From: Hymenobacter pini
Lineage (GTDB): Bacteria; Bacteroidota; Bacteroidia; Cytophagales; Hymenobacteraceae
Direction: 5' to 3'
NCBI RefSeq assembly: GCF_020421205.1
Contig: NZ_JAIZZH010000004.1
Location: forward strand, 62,001 to 126,000
Length of the DNA: 64,000 nt
Both the position numbers and the translations under genes were made by a program. Of this stretch, positions 32,196 through 40,160 are shown in pieces. Below the pieces are notes generated by a model that was not told the DNA's origin, made no database searches, and worked only from the letters and a program-made list of their open reading frames with translations. How positions within the stretch are numbered: the first letter of the stretch is position 1; every line of letters starts with the position of its first letter.

Positions 32196-32762
32196 ATGCA
32201 TACCATCGAGCCGCACTACGCCTGGCTGGAACAGTACCAGGCTTCTGAAGACCCCCGCTCTCCCCTGTTCGAGGCCGAAAACAGCCTTGACACCTACACC
32301 AATACCATTTACGGTTACTACATCCACCCGCAGTGGGACAGCCTTGATTCCGACACGCTGTACCTGAAAATTCTGTTTGTGGACTACGACCTGGGTGCGG
32401 CCATCATTGAGTTTATTGGCGAGTGGAATGATGCCATTGAAAACGACATCATGCTGCTCAAGCGCAACATCGTGGATTTGATGACCCATGAGGGTATCCG
32501 CAAGTTTGTGCTCATCGGCGAAAACGTGTTCAACTTCCACGGCTCCGACGACTCGTACTATGAGGAGTGGTTCGAGGATGTAGAAGACGGCTGGATTGCC
32601 GCCGTAAACTTCCAGGAGCACGTTATCCGCGAAATGCGCCAGTACAACATTGACTCCTACGTGAACTTCGGTGGCCAACTAGATGAAATGCCGTGGCGCA
32701 CGTACCCACCCCGCAAGCTGTTTGAGGTGGTTGATAATTTGCTGCAGCGCCGCTTGGGCTAG
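32196..32762 (+). CDS. Conserved hypothetical acidic protein
   Basis: The ATG at 32196 gives 188 residues with no signal peptide or membrane helix. It is rich in aromatic and acidic residues (YEEWFEDVEDGWIAAVNF; GGQLDEMPWRTYPPR). A clear hydrophobic strand pattern (KILFVDYDLGAAIIEF; KFVLIGENVFNFHGSDD) suggests a compact alpha/beta fold. No family is recognised. It sits behind the murQ terminator and before the small-lipoprotein pair, so it is probably transcribed alone. Confidence 0.7.
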   Translation: MHTIEPHYAWLEQYQASEDPRSPLFEAENSLDTYTNTIYGYYIHPQWDSLDSDTLYLKILFVDYDLGAAIIEFIGEWNDAIENDIMLLKRNIVDLMTHEGIRKFVLIGENVFNFHGSDDSYYEEWFEDVEDGWIAAVNFQEHVIREMRQYNIDSYVNFGGQLDEMPWRTYPPRKLFEVVDNLLQRRLG

Positions 32763-32850
32763 ATTATTTTATCAATCCGAATGGATAGTCAGCAGGACTA
32801 ACCGCTAATTGATAAACCTAGGCTCCTCGCTTTGCTCGGAATGACAATAA

Positions 32851-32882
32851 AAAAGGGCCGCACCTTTCGGAGCGGCCCTTTT
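32851..32882 (-). terminator. Intrinsic terminator of the first small lipoprotein
   Basis: AAAAGGGCCGC / GCGGCCCTTTT forms an 11-bp perfect stem ending in a T-run on the minus strand, 25 bases past the stop. Confidence 0.85.
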
Positions 32883-32906
32883 CTGTGCGCCGAGAGGCGC
32901 GCCTGC

Positions 32907-33128
32907 TTACTTAGCGTCAGCCGAGTCAGCAGCGTTTTCCATAGCGTCAGCTTTAGCGTCAGCCGAGTCACGAACGGCGTCAGCCTTTTCTTCCATGGCG
33001 TCAGCTTTAGCTTCGCCAGAAGCTTCTACGTTTTCAGCAGCTTGCTCCTGAGCATCTTCTTTCTTGCTGTCGCAAGAAGCGAAAGAGAACGAAGCGGCAG
33101 CCAGGGCGAGGAACAGTACTTTTTTCAT
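32907..33128 (-). CDS. Small acidic/Ala-rich lipoprotein, copy 1
   Basis: The ATG at 33128 gives 73 residues with a lipoprotein signal MKKVLFLALAAASFSFASC (Cys 19). The mature part is an E/A/K/D-rich amphipathic tail with EAKADAMEE-type heptads (DAKADAMENAADSADAK). It is nearly identical in plan to the gene at 33365-33601, and both have the same promoter signature and terminators. Coiled-coil-forming surface lipoproteins of this kind could stabilise the envelope, but no function is known. Confidence 0.72.
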   Translation of the reverse strand: MKKVLFLALAAASFSFASCDSKKEDAQEQAAENVEASGEAKADAMEEKADAVRDSADAKADAMENAADSADAK

Positions 33129-33209
33129 GATGAGGTTTGGTTGAGAGAATGAATTCGTTTTTTGTTGAATCAGGCCGCTTTTCACGAGGAACAGCGGCGA
33201 AATTCAGCT

Positions 33210-33240
33210 CTTTATTCCCGCATGTTGAGAAGGTAACCCA
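33210..33240 (-). promoter_or_regulatory. Shared promoter signature, copy 1
   Basis: Minus strand TGGGTTACCTTCT, 13 bases, TAAAG. The same arrangement with exactly 13 bases stands before the second paralog. It does not fit the TTTG/TAnnTTTG promoter. Confidence 0.55.
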
Positions 33241-33304
33241 ACAGTAGAATATTTTTTTCTACGGGGCTGTCTACCTGAGCAGTGCCCAGCATTACACCAA
33301 CCAA

Positions 33305-33338
33305 AAAAGCCTGCCCTCCGTGGGGAGGGCAGGCTTTT
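33305..33338 (-). terminator. Intrinsic terminator of the second small lipoprotein
   Basis: AAAAGCCTGCCCTCC / GGAGGGCAGGCTTTT is a perfect 15-bp stem with loop GTGG and a T-run on the minus strand. Confidence 0.87.
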
Positions 33339-33364
33339 AGTCGGGCGCCGAGAAGCGCGCCGGC

Positions 33365-33601
33365 TTACTTGGCGTCTTGCGCGTCAGCAGCGTTTTCCAT
33401 AGCGTCAGCTTTGGCTTCGGTAGCGTTTTCTACCGAGTCAGCACCAGCTTCGTTGCCAGCAGCTTCCATAGCGTCGGCTTTAGCTTCGCCAGCCTCTTCT
33501 ACTTTCTCAGCCTGAGCTTCCTGAGCGTTTTCAGTCTTGCTGTCGCAAGAAGCGAAAGAGAACGAAGCAGCAGCCAGGGCGAGGAACAATACCTTTTTCA
33601 T
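33365..33601 (-). CDS. Small acidic/Ala-rich lipoprotein, copy 2
   Basis: This 78-residue paralog has an identical 22-residue start (MKKVLFLALAAASFSFASCD, then SK), Cys19 as lipid site, and an acidic coiled-coil-like tail with two EAKADAME heptads. Copy 1 lies downstream after an independent terminator. The nearly unchanged signal peptide and the shared promoter indicate a recent tandem duplication. The tail is more diverged than the signal. Confidence 0.75.
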   Translation of the reverse strand: MKKVLFLALAAASFSFASCDSKTENAQEAQAEKVEEAGEAKADAMEAAGNEAGADSVENATEAKADAMENAADAQDAK

Positions 33602-33669
33602 GGTGGGGTAAATTGAGAGAATGAAATTTCAATTGGAGAAGATTCACCGGTTTCTGCCGAGAATCGAGG

Positions 33670-33700
33670 CTTTATCTGGGTTTAGCCAGAAGGTAACCCA
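33670..33700 (-). promoter_or_regulatory. Shared promoter signature, copy 2
   Basis: Minus strand TGGGTTACCTTCT, 13 bases, TAAAG, identical in layout to the site before copy 1. It ends 68 bases before the start codon. Confidence 0.55.
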
Positions 33701-33753
33701 CTCCCAAAAGAAATTTCATCTTTTCTTCATCTGCTCCACTATATAGCGCCACT

Positions 33754-35076
33754 CTACTTTTTGCGGAACACGATACCGATGGGCACGCCGGTGAAGTCGA
33801 AGTTCTCGCGCAAGCGGTTCTCGAGGTAGCGGGCGTAGCTTTCCTTCACGTATTGGGGCAGGTTGCAGAAGAATGCAAACACCGGGTTGTGCGTGGGCAG
33901 CTGGGTGGCGTACTTGATGCGGACCATTTTGCCCTTCTGGATGGGCGGCGGGTACTTCTCAATTTCCTTCAGCATCACCTCGTTCAGTTCCGATGTAGGA
34001 ATTTTGCGGCGCTTGTTCTCGTACACGTCAATGGCCGTTTCAATGGCCTTGTGCACGCGCTGTTTGTTGAGCACCGAAATGAAGATGATGGGCGGGTAGC
34101 TGATGGGGGCAATTTTCTCCCGAATCTTGTCTTCGAACTCCTTGGCTGTGTTGGTTTCCTTGTTCTCGATGAGGTCCCACTTGTTCACCAGAATCACCAG
34201 GCCCTTACGGTTCTTATCGGCTAGGCCGATGATGTTCAGGTCCTGGGCCTCAATGCCGCGGGTGGCGTCGAGCATCATGATGCATACGTCTGACTCTTCG
34301 AGGGCCCGGATGGAGCGCAGCACCGAGTAGAACTCCACGTCTTCGTGCACTTTGGTTTTGCGGCGCAGCCCGGCCGTATCTACCAGCATAAACTCTTTGC
34401 CGAAGGCATTGTAGCGAGCTTGGATGGAGTCGCGGGTAGTGCCGGCAATGTCCGTCACGATGCTCCGGTCGGTGCCCAGCAGTAGGTTCACGAACGAGGA
34501 CTTACCCACGTTAGGACGGCCTACTACGGCAATTTTCGGGATGCCCAAGTCGGGCTCTTCTTCCCCTACTTCCTCAAAGTGGCTGATAACGGCATCGAGC
34601 AAGTCACCGGTACCCGAGCCGCTCTGCGAGCTGATGGGGTAGATTTCGCCGTCGCCAATGCCCAGCGTGTAAAACTCACCGGCGGCATGGGCACGGGCGT
34701 TGGTATCGGCTTTATTAGCGACGATGTAGATGGGCTTTTTGCCCTGGTAGCGGCGCAGCACGTTGGCAAACTCCTCATCGAGGTGATGCACACCGGCGTC
34801 CACGTCCACCATAAACAGCACCACATCGGCTTCTTCAATAGCCAGCTTTACCTGCTTGTTGATTTCGCCTTCGAAGATGTCGTCGGAGTTGTGCACGTAC
34901 CCGCCCGTATCGATGACGGTGTAGTAGGTACCGGTCCACTCGCCGTAGCCGTAGTGTCGGTCACGGGTTACGCCGCTCTCGTTGTCCATGATGGCCTTGC
35001 GCTGGCCTACGAGGCGGTTGAACAGGGTGGACTTGCCCACGTTGGGACGGCCCACAATAGCAATGGTATTCTTCAT
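33754..35076 (-). CDS. der: Ribosome biogenesis GTPase Der (EngA)
   Basis: The 440-residue protein has two consecutive GTPase domains: P-loops GRPNVGKSTLFN (residues 8-19) and GRPNVGKSSFVN (near 185), each with switch DTxG and NKxD (NKAD; NKWD) motifs, then a KH-like C-terminal domain. The tandem arrangement is diagnostic of Der, which acts in 50S subunit assembly. Length is standard. It lies 179 bases downstream of era, across the palindromic element at 35161-35255. Confidence 0.97.
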   Translation of the reverse strand: MKNTIAIVGRPNVGKSTLFNRLVGQRKAIMDNESGVTRDRHYGYGEWTGTYYTVIDTGGYVHNSDDIFEGEINKQVKLAIEEADVVLFMVDVDAGVHHLDEEFANVLRRYQGKKPIYIVANKADTNARAHAAGEFYTLGIGDGEIYPISSQSGSGTGDLLDAVISHFEEVGEEEPDLGIPKIAVVGRPNVGKSSFVNLLLGTDRSIVTDIAGTTRDSIQARYNAFGKEFMLVDTAGLRRKTKVHEDVEFYSVLRSIRALEESDVCIMMLDATRGIEAQDLNIIGLADKNRKGLVILVNKWDLIENKETNTAKEFEDKIREKIAPISYPPIIFISVLNKQRVHKAIETAIDVYENKRRKIPTSELNEVMLKEIEKYPPPIQKGKMVRIKYATQLPTHNPVFAFFCNLPQYVKESYARYLENRLRENFDFTGVPIGIVFRKK

Positions 35077-35160
35077 GTGTCTGACTCCAGCCGCCGGCCC
35101 GACCAGTTTCGGCAGTGCCCGGAGTAGTTAAGTGAGTGTGAGGTCGGAGGTATGGTGTGT

Positions 35161-35255
35161 CAGAACGAGTACCCCGGAGCCATGCTCCGGCTCGCGCCAG
35201 GCAGGTAATTACCTTCTTAAGCGGGCCGGAGCACAGCTCCGGGGTACTTGTTCTG
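35161..35255. repeat. BIME/REP-like palindromic element between era and der
   Basis: Two arms of 35 bases (35161-35195, beginning CAGAACGAGTACCCCGGAGC, and 35221-35255) are inverted copies differing at about four positions, 25 bases apart. Each arm holds its own hairpin (CCGGAGC...GCTCCGG). It starts right after the era stop and may serve as a terminator. Confidence 0.65.
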
Positions 35256-36155
35256 TTACTGGCTGTACCCGAAGCGGTTTAGAGCTTTCGGGTCGGTGCG
35301 CCAGTTTTCGTTGACTTTAACGTGGATTTCGAGGAACACTTTTTTCTGGAAAAACTTCTCCATTTCCTCGCGGGCCCAAGTACCAACCTTCTTCAAAGCC
35401 GCGCCCTGCTGGCCGATGATGATACCTTTCTGGCTGCTGCGCTCCACGAAAATGGTGGCCCGCATCCGAATAATATCCTCGTCTTCCTTAAACTCCTCAA
35501 TGCCTACCTCGCAGCTGTAAGGCACCTCTTTTTTGTAGAGCTTGAAGATTTTCTCCCGAATCATTTCGGCGGCAAAAAACCGCTCCGGCTTGTCCGTTAG
35601 TTCGTCCTTGGGGTAGTATGGGGGGTGCACCGGCAGGTAACTCAGCACTAAGTCCAGCAGCTCGCCCGTACCAAACTTCTCGAGAGCTGAAATGGGCAGT
35701 ACCCGGGCCGCATTGGGTAGGTGCTGCCGCCAATATTCCACCTTGGCTTCCACCTCGGCCTGATCGGCTTGGTCAATCTTGTTGACGAGCAGCAGAATGG
35801 GTGTATCTACCATCTTGCGCAGGCGCTCCACCACCGGCTCCTCGTCGTGCTTTTCGTAGATGTCCGTCACGAACAGAATCACGTCGGCGTCCTCCAGCGA
35901 CGAGTACACAAACGACATCATGGCGTTGTGCAGCTCGTATTTGGGCTGGATGATGCCGGGGGTATCGGAGTAGACCAGCTGAAAGTCGTCGCCGTTCAGG
36001 ATGCCCAGGATGCGGTGGCGCGTGGTTTGGGCCTTGCTGGTAACGATGCTGAGCCGCTCGCCCATCAGAGCGTTCATCAGCGTAGACTTGCCCACGTTGG
36101 GTTTGCCGATGATGCTCACGAAGCCGGCGCGGTGCGGTTTGGGGTCGGTATTCAT
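35256..36155 (-). CDS. era: GTPase Era
   Basis: The ATG at 36155 is chosen: it places the P-loop GKPNVGKS at residues 17-24, as in other Era proteins. Motifs include DTPGI, NKID and the SALEKFGT effector region, then a KH domain with GIIIGQQGAALKKVG near 250. At 299 residues the length fits. Era assists 16S rRNA maturation and small-subunit assembly, so its pairing with der makes functional sense. A -7-like box is found 24 bases upstream. Confidence 0.97.
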   Translation of the reverse strand: MNTDPKPHRAGFVSIIGKPNVGKSTLMNALMGERLSIVTSKAQTTRHRILGILNGDDFQLVYSDTPGIIQPKYELHNAMMSFVYSSLEDADVILFVTDIYEKHDEEPVVERLRKMVDTPILLLVNKIDQADQAEVEAKVEYWRQHLPNAARVLPISALEKFGTGELLDLVLSYLPVHPPYYPKDELTDKPERFFAAEMIREKIFKLYKKEVPYSCEVGIEEFKEDEDIIRMRATIFVERSSQKGIIIGQQGAALKKVGTWAREEMEKFFQKKVFLEIHVKVNENWRTDPKALNRFGYSQ

Positions 36156-36178
36156 TTCAGAATCTGAAATTTGGGGTG

Positions 36179-36186
36179 CAAAGGTA
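36179..36186 (-). promoter_or_regulatory. Candidate -7 box for era (TACCTTTG)
   Basis: Minus strand TACCTTTG fits the consensus exactly, with the era start 24 bases away. No -33 element is evident. Confidence 0.42.
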
Positions 36187-36384
36187 CGGGTTTTCGGTGG
36201 CCCTTTTGCTGCCCGGCCGAACATTGGCCGGGAGAAGTTTGTCTAGCTCGCGGAAACCTGACTAGGATCAGTTTTCTGTTGCCAGTCAATGTGCGACCTT
36301 TGCGCCTTTGTCAGGCAGCAAAGCCGCCACGGCGGTTGTTTCTGTACGCATCGTTGGCCATAATGGCCGGCTTATCACCTCTTT

Positions 36385-37431
36385 ATGCCCTCATCTGCTT
36401 CTTCCAAAGGCCGCATTGGCGTGCTCCTCGTGAACCTGGGCACGCCCGACTCGCCCAACACGCCCGACGTGCGCCGCTACCTCAACGAGTTTCTGACGGA
36501 TGCCCGCGTAATTGACATGCCGGCCGCCGTGCGCTACCCCTTGTTCCGGGGCCTGGTGGTGCCGCTGCGGGCCCCCAAATCGGCTAAGGTGTACCAGCAG
36601 CTCTGGGATAAGGACCGGGGCTCTCCTCTACTCTACCACGGCCTCGATTTGCAGAAGCTGGTGCAGGAGCAGCTCGGCCCCGATTACCTGGTGGCCTTTG
36701 GCATGCGCTACCAGAACCCCAGCATTGAGCGGGCGTTGCAGGAGCTGCGCGACGCGGCGGTGGAGCGCATCATTGTGCTGCCGCTGTTTCCGCAGTACGC
36801 CGCCGCCAGCACTGGCTCGGTGCAGGAAAAGGTGATGGACATTGTGAGCAAGTGGTGGGTGGTGCCCAGCATCAGCTTCATCAGCACGTTTGTGGATGAC
36901 CCAGGCTTTATCCGCAGCTTCGCAGCCTTGGGTAAGGCGGAGCTGGACAAGCATAACTACGACCATGTGGTGTTCAGCTACCACGGTATTCCGGAGCGGC
37001 ACGTGCTGAAGGGCAGCCACAAAGGCTACTGCAAGCTGGGCAACTGCTGCAACAGCTATAACAAGAACAACCGCTACTGCTACCGGGCCCAGTGCTTTGA
37101 AACCTCGCGCCAACTGGGCGCGGCTTTAGGCCTCAGCCCCGAGCAGTACACCACCTCCTTCCAGAGCCGCCTGCAAAGCCGCCTGCGCGACCCGTGGCTG
37201 CAGCCCTACACCGATGAAGTACTGAAAACCTTCCCGGAGCGGGGCATCCACAACGTGCTGGCTTTCAGCCCCGCCTTTGTGGCCGACTGCCTGGAAACCA
37301 CTATTGAGGTGGGCGAAGAATTCAAGGAAATGTTTGAGGAAGCCGGCGGCAAACACTGGCAGCTTGTACCCAGCCTCAACTCCTCCCCTTTGTGGGTAGA
37401 AGCCGTAACGGATATGATTCGGCACCACTAA
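36385..37431 (+). CDS. hemH: Ferrochelatase
   Basis: The 348-residue enzyme inserts iron into protoporphyrin IX, the last step of heme synthesis. It shows GVLLVNLGTPDSP, the catalytic His in FSYHGIPERH and the conserved Glu in CLETTIEVGEE. A Cys cluster (KGYCKLGNCCNSYNKNNRYC, then YRAQC) lies in the loop near residues 210-240 and might ligate a 2Fe-2S cluster, but such clusters in known ferrochelatases are placed differently. The gene is monocistronic with a bidirectional terminator after it. Confidence 0.95.
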   Translation: MPSSASSKGRIGVLLVNLGTPDSPNTPDVRRYLNEFLTDARVIDMPAAVRYPLFRGLVVPLRAPKSAKVYQQLWDKDRGSPLLYHGLDLQKLVQEQLGPDYLVAFGMRYQNPSIERALQELRDAAVERIIVLPLFPQYAAASTGSVQEKVMDIVSKWWVVPSISFISTFVDDPGFIRSFAALGKAELDKHNYDHVVFSYHGIPERHVLKGSHKGYCKLGNCCNSYNKNNRYCYRAQCFETSRQLGAALGLSPEQYTTSFQSRLQSRLRDPWLQPYTDEVLKTFPERGIHNVLAFSPAFVADCLETTIEVGEEFKEMFEEAGGKHWQLVPSLNSSPLWVEAVTDMIRHH

Positions 37432-37451
37432 TCTTTTACATGCAAGCCTAC

Positions 37452-37488
37452 AGAAAAGCCCTGCAATATCACGTTGCAGGGCTTTTCT
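37452..37488. terminator. Bidirectional intrinsic terminator
   Basis: AGAAAAGCCCTGCAA / TTGCAGGGCTTTTCT is a perfect 15-bp stem with A/T runs on both sides, between convergent hemH and the PRC-barrel gene. Confidence 0.88.
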
Positions 37489-37512
37489 TTTGGTTAGGAA
37501 GGGGCTGATAGT

Positions 37513-37998
37513 TTATCCTAGCTTGCGGCGCTGATAGAAGGAAGAACCATCATACACCGGTTGTCCATAAAAATCGGCGCTGGCCGGAGCTGGCAGTGGC
37601 AAATTCAGGGCGCGTAGCATAGCTTCCTCGTACTGGCGGGTAATCTGAATTTCCACATAGGGCGGATACTCTAGTACACTCTGGGCCGTGAGGGAGGGTA
37701 CAAACACGTTGTTAGCCTCTTCATCCAGCGCAGCCACGCCAATTGGCAGCAAAATATGCCGGTCCCGCTCATTTATGCTCAGGCTGTCGTCCAACTCAAT
37801 ATCCAAGTAGCGCACCTTCAGTGCGTCCTCATCTACAATCAGTTCGTATACCTGCCCAAACTGCCGGCCATCGGCCCCGCGCACCGACCAGCCCCGCACA
37901 TCGGGGTTGCCATCGGCTACTTCAAATTCAGTTAGGTCGCGCAGGCGGCGCAGGTGCATTCCTTCGGCAGACGGTATCGGATCAGGCGTAGTATCCAT
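37513..37998 (-). CDS. PRC-barrel domain protein
   Basis: The 161-residue protein opens with a short polar tail and then MHLRRLRDLTEFEVADGNPD, GWSVRGADGRQFGQVYELIV and KVRYLDIELDDSL, the PRC-barrel pattern known from photosynthetic reaction centre H subunits and RimM. A second, more divergent half follows (RHILLPIGVAALDEE). Free-standing PRC-barrel proteins in bacteria are linked to membrane stress or cytoskeletal partners, but the role here is not defined. It is followed by the TM-anchored protein at 38042. Confidence 0.75.
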   Translation of the reverse strand: MDTTPDPIPSAEGMHLRRLRDLTEFEVADGNPDVRGWSVRGADGRQFGQVYELIVDEDALKVRYLDIELDDSLSINERDRHILLPIGVAALDEEANNVFVPSLTAQSVLEYPPYVEIQITRQYEEAMLRALNLPLPAPASADFYGQPVYDGSSFYQRRKLG

Positions 37999-38041
37999 AG
38001 GGCAAGAATGACTCGGCGGAAATGAGTATGGCGGAAAAGGA

Positions 38042-38695
38042 TTATTGAGGCGGCTCGTTCAGGGCCTGTACCAACTCAGCGGCCTGCTGAAAATAGGCTT
38101 TCACCTGCTGCTGCTCCTCGGAGGTTGTGCTGCGGCCACTGAGGCCCTCCGTAAGCGTGGCAAGCTGCCGAACGGCTTTTTCCTGTTCAGGGTAGGCTTT
38201 TTGCTGGATTGCCTGTATCAGGGAAGCAGCGGCTACATAGCCGGGCCGCAGGCTGGTACCGGCTTCGCCCAGGCGGCTGGTGGCACTGGTCAGGTCGTCG
38301 CGGCGGGTCTGCACCGTGGGGTCCTGCAGATCAACCCGGTCGGCCAACTCTACCAGTGCGGAGGTCAGAAGCCGCAGTCCTTCTTGCCCATACGTTGGCT
38401 TAGACGCGTCGCCTTGGGCAAAAGCCGTCAGCACGGCTGGCGTAACCGGCGCGGCCTCCTCGGCCGCCATATCGCCCACGGCGTCGTTAGCTGGGGCTGG
38501 ACCGGTTTCAGCGCCAGTCGTGCTATCAGGCGGGGCTGGAATGCCTGAGCCAGCAGGGGCTCGCTCATCGGTAGGCGGCGCAGTTTCGGCCCGAAACAGA
38601 AAGTACGCCCCGATGCCTACCACCGCCAGCACTATCAGCAGCAGCAACCACGGACTAGGAGTATTTTTTTTGCGTTGAATATTGATATCAGCCAT
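38042..38695 (-). CDS. Hypothetical protein with N-terminal membrane anchor
   Basis: The ATG at 38695 gives 217 residues. One helix (PWLLLLIVLAVVGIGAYFLF, residues 13-32) anchors it. The next 60 residues are Pro/Ala/Gly-rich and probably disordered. The C-terminal 120 residues are predicted helical, with a regular heptad-like pattern (LLTSALVELADRV; EQEKAVRQLATLTEGLS). No domain is recognised. It could be a periplasmic coiled-coil protein. Its neighbours give no hint. Confidence 0.6.
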   Translation of the reverse strand: MADINIQRKKNTPSPWLLLLIVLAVVGIGAYFLFRAETAPPTDERAPAGSGIPAPPDSTTGAETGPAPANDAVGDMAAEEAAPVTPAVLTAFAQGDASKPTYGQEGLRLLTSALVELADRVDLQDPTVQTRRDDLTSATSRLGEAGTSLRPGYVAAASLIQAIQQKAYPEQEKAVRQLATLTEGLSGRSTTSEEQQQVKAYFQQAAELVQALNEPPQ

Positions 38696-38787
38696 ATAAC
38701 CGGAAGAGAAGAAAAGACGCGAGACCTTACGTGGCCGGGACAAATTATGATGCATTGGCCAAATCCCCATCTTTCCAAAAACAAGCA

Positions 38788-38817
38788 GGCCCCGCACCTG
38801 ACTAGCAGAGCGGGGCC
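38788..38817 (-). terminator. Intrinsic terminator after the cysteine desulfurase gene
   Basis: GGCCCCGC / GCGGGGCC forms an 8-bp stem; the minus strand continues into TGCTTGTTTTTG. Confidence 0.65.
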
Positions 38818-38845
38818 CGGAAAACAGGTTAACACAGCCACGGAC

Positions 38846-39985
38846 TTACGCTGGCACCTTGCGGTACATCTTGGCCAGTTGCTCAACGGCGTAATCAACT
38901 TCCTCAGCCGTATTGTACTTGCTCATCGAGAAGCGGATGGTGCCCCGGTTGGGGTCGGCGTTGAGGGCATTGAGCACGTGCGAGCCGGCATTAGCCCCGC
39001 TGGTACACGCTGAGCCACCCGATACTGATACGTGGTTGATATCGAGGTTAAACAGGAGCATCTCGTTCAGCTCCGAAGGTGGCAGGCTTACGCTCAGCAC
39101 CGTGTATAGGCTCTGGTCGGCGTCGGCAGAAGTGCCGTTGAACTCCACCCCATCAATCTCCTGCCGTAGCCGCTCAATAAACCGGTCTTTTAGCCCCTGT
39201 ATGTGGCGCTGATGCTCAGCCATCTCACGGTAGGCAATTTCCAGCGCCTTGGCTAGACCTACAATTCCGTACACATTTTCGGTACCAGCCCGCTGGTTAC
39301 GCTCCTGTGAGCCGCCATGTATCAGAGCGTCTACCGTTTGGCCCGAACGACGGTACAGAAACCCGATGCCTTTGGGGCCATGAAACTTATGGGCCGAGCC
39401 TACCAGAAAGTTAGCCTTTAGCTGCTGCACATTGTGACGGTAGTGGCCCATCGTCTGCACCGTATCAGTATGGAATACGGCGTTGTGCTGGGCACAGATT
39501 TCGCCAATAACCTGAATATCATTGAGGTTGCCAATTTCATTGTTGGCGTGCATTAGGCTCACAAACGTACGCGGGTTGCTGGCCAACAGCTCATCGAGGT
39601 GGGCCAAGTCGAGGCGGCCCTGCGCATCGTGGCGCAGGTAGCTCAGTTGCATACCTTGTTTTTCTAGGGCCTGCATGGTGTGCAGTACGGCGTGGTGTTC
39701 CAGCGGCGAGGTAATGCCATGCTGCAGGCCTAAGGTGCGTACCGAGCCAAAAGCAGCGTAGTTGTCAGCCTCAGTTCCGCAGGAGGTAAATACAATTTCG
39801 GCCGGCGCAGCATTGATCAGGTGCGCAATGGTTTTGCGGGCGTTTTCGATGGCGGCGCGTACTTGCCGGCCGTGACCGTGAATGCTGCTGGGGTTGCCGA
39901 AGTGATTTTGCAGAAACGGCAGCATGGCATCCAGCACTTCGGGGTCCAGCGGCGTGGTAGCGGCGTTGTCGAAATACACGTTCAT
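38846..39985 (-). CDS. Cysteine desulfurase (NifS/IscS family)
   Basis: The 379-residue PLP enzyme takes sulfur from cysteine for iron-sulfur clusters and thiolation. It shows VYFDNAATTPLDPEVL at the N-terminus, PLP-binding HTDTVQTMG and the Schiff-base Lys in SAHKFHGPKGIGFL, and the catalytic Cys in GGSACTSGAN. This SGSACxS-type loop belongs to group I (IscS/NifS). The start ATG at 39985 is preferred to a TTG two codons upstream. No isc or suf scaffold genes lie nearby, so its partner is not evident. Confidence 0.93.
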   Translation of the reverse strand: MNVYFDNAATTPLDPEVLDAMLPFLQNHFGNPSSIHGHGRQVRAAIENARKTIAHLINAAPAEIVFTSCGTEADNYAAFGSVRTLGLQHGITSPLEHHAVLHTMQALEKQGMQLSYLRHDAQGRLDLAHLDELLASNPRTFVSLMHANNEIGNLNDIQVIGEICAQHNAVFHTDTVQTMGHYRHNVQQLKANFLVGSAHKFHGPKGIGFLYRRSGQTVDALIHGGSQERNQRAGTENVYGIVGLAKALEIAYREMAEHQRHIQGLKDRFIERLRQEIDGVEFNGTSADADQSLYTVLSVSLPPSELNEMLLFNLDINHVSVSGGSACTSGANAGSHVLNALNADPNRGTIRFSMSKYNTAEEVDYAVEQLAKMYRKVPA

Positions 39986-40031
39986 AAACAAAACGGAAAG
40001 CAGATGGAAACGCAGGAAGGAAAAGCGCCCG

Positions 40032-40039
40032 CAAAAATA
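40032..40039 (-). promoter_or_regulatory. Candidate -7 box for the desulfurase gene (TATTTTTG)
   Basis: Minus strand TATTTTTG fits TAnnTTTG 47 bases before the start codon. A TTG 16 bases upstream is a weak -33 candidate. Confidence 0.42.
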
Positions 40040-40084
40040 GTGGTTTCCATTGGGCCAAGCCGCACAAGCTGCACCCGAACAAGC

Positions 40085-40129
40085 AACGAGCCATCTGCTC
40101 CCGCTAGTATTTGGGGCAGATGGCTCGTT
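40085..40129 (-). terminator. Intrinsic terminator of glmM
   Basis: AACGAGCCATCTGC / GCAGATGGCTCGTT is a perfect 14-bp stem around a 17-base loop, 32 bases beyond the glmM stop. Confidence 0.75.
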
Positions 40130-40160
40130 TAATCGGCTTCCTCAGGAAACCGGTCGCAGC

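Noticed and set aside
32907-33601. Repeated GCGTCAGC-like words resembling a tandem repeat or CRISPR
   Set aside because: They encode the Ala/Asp-rich heptads of two small lipoproteins and lack spacers of constant length.
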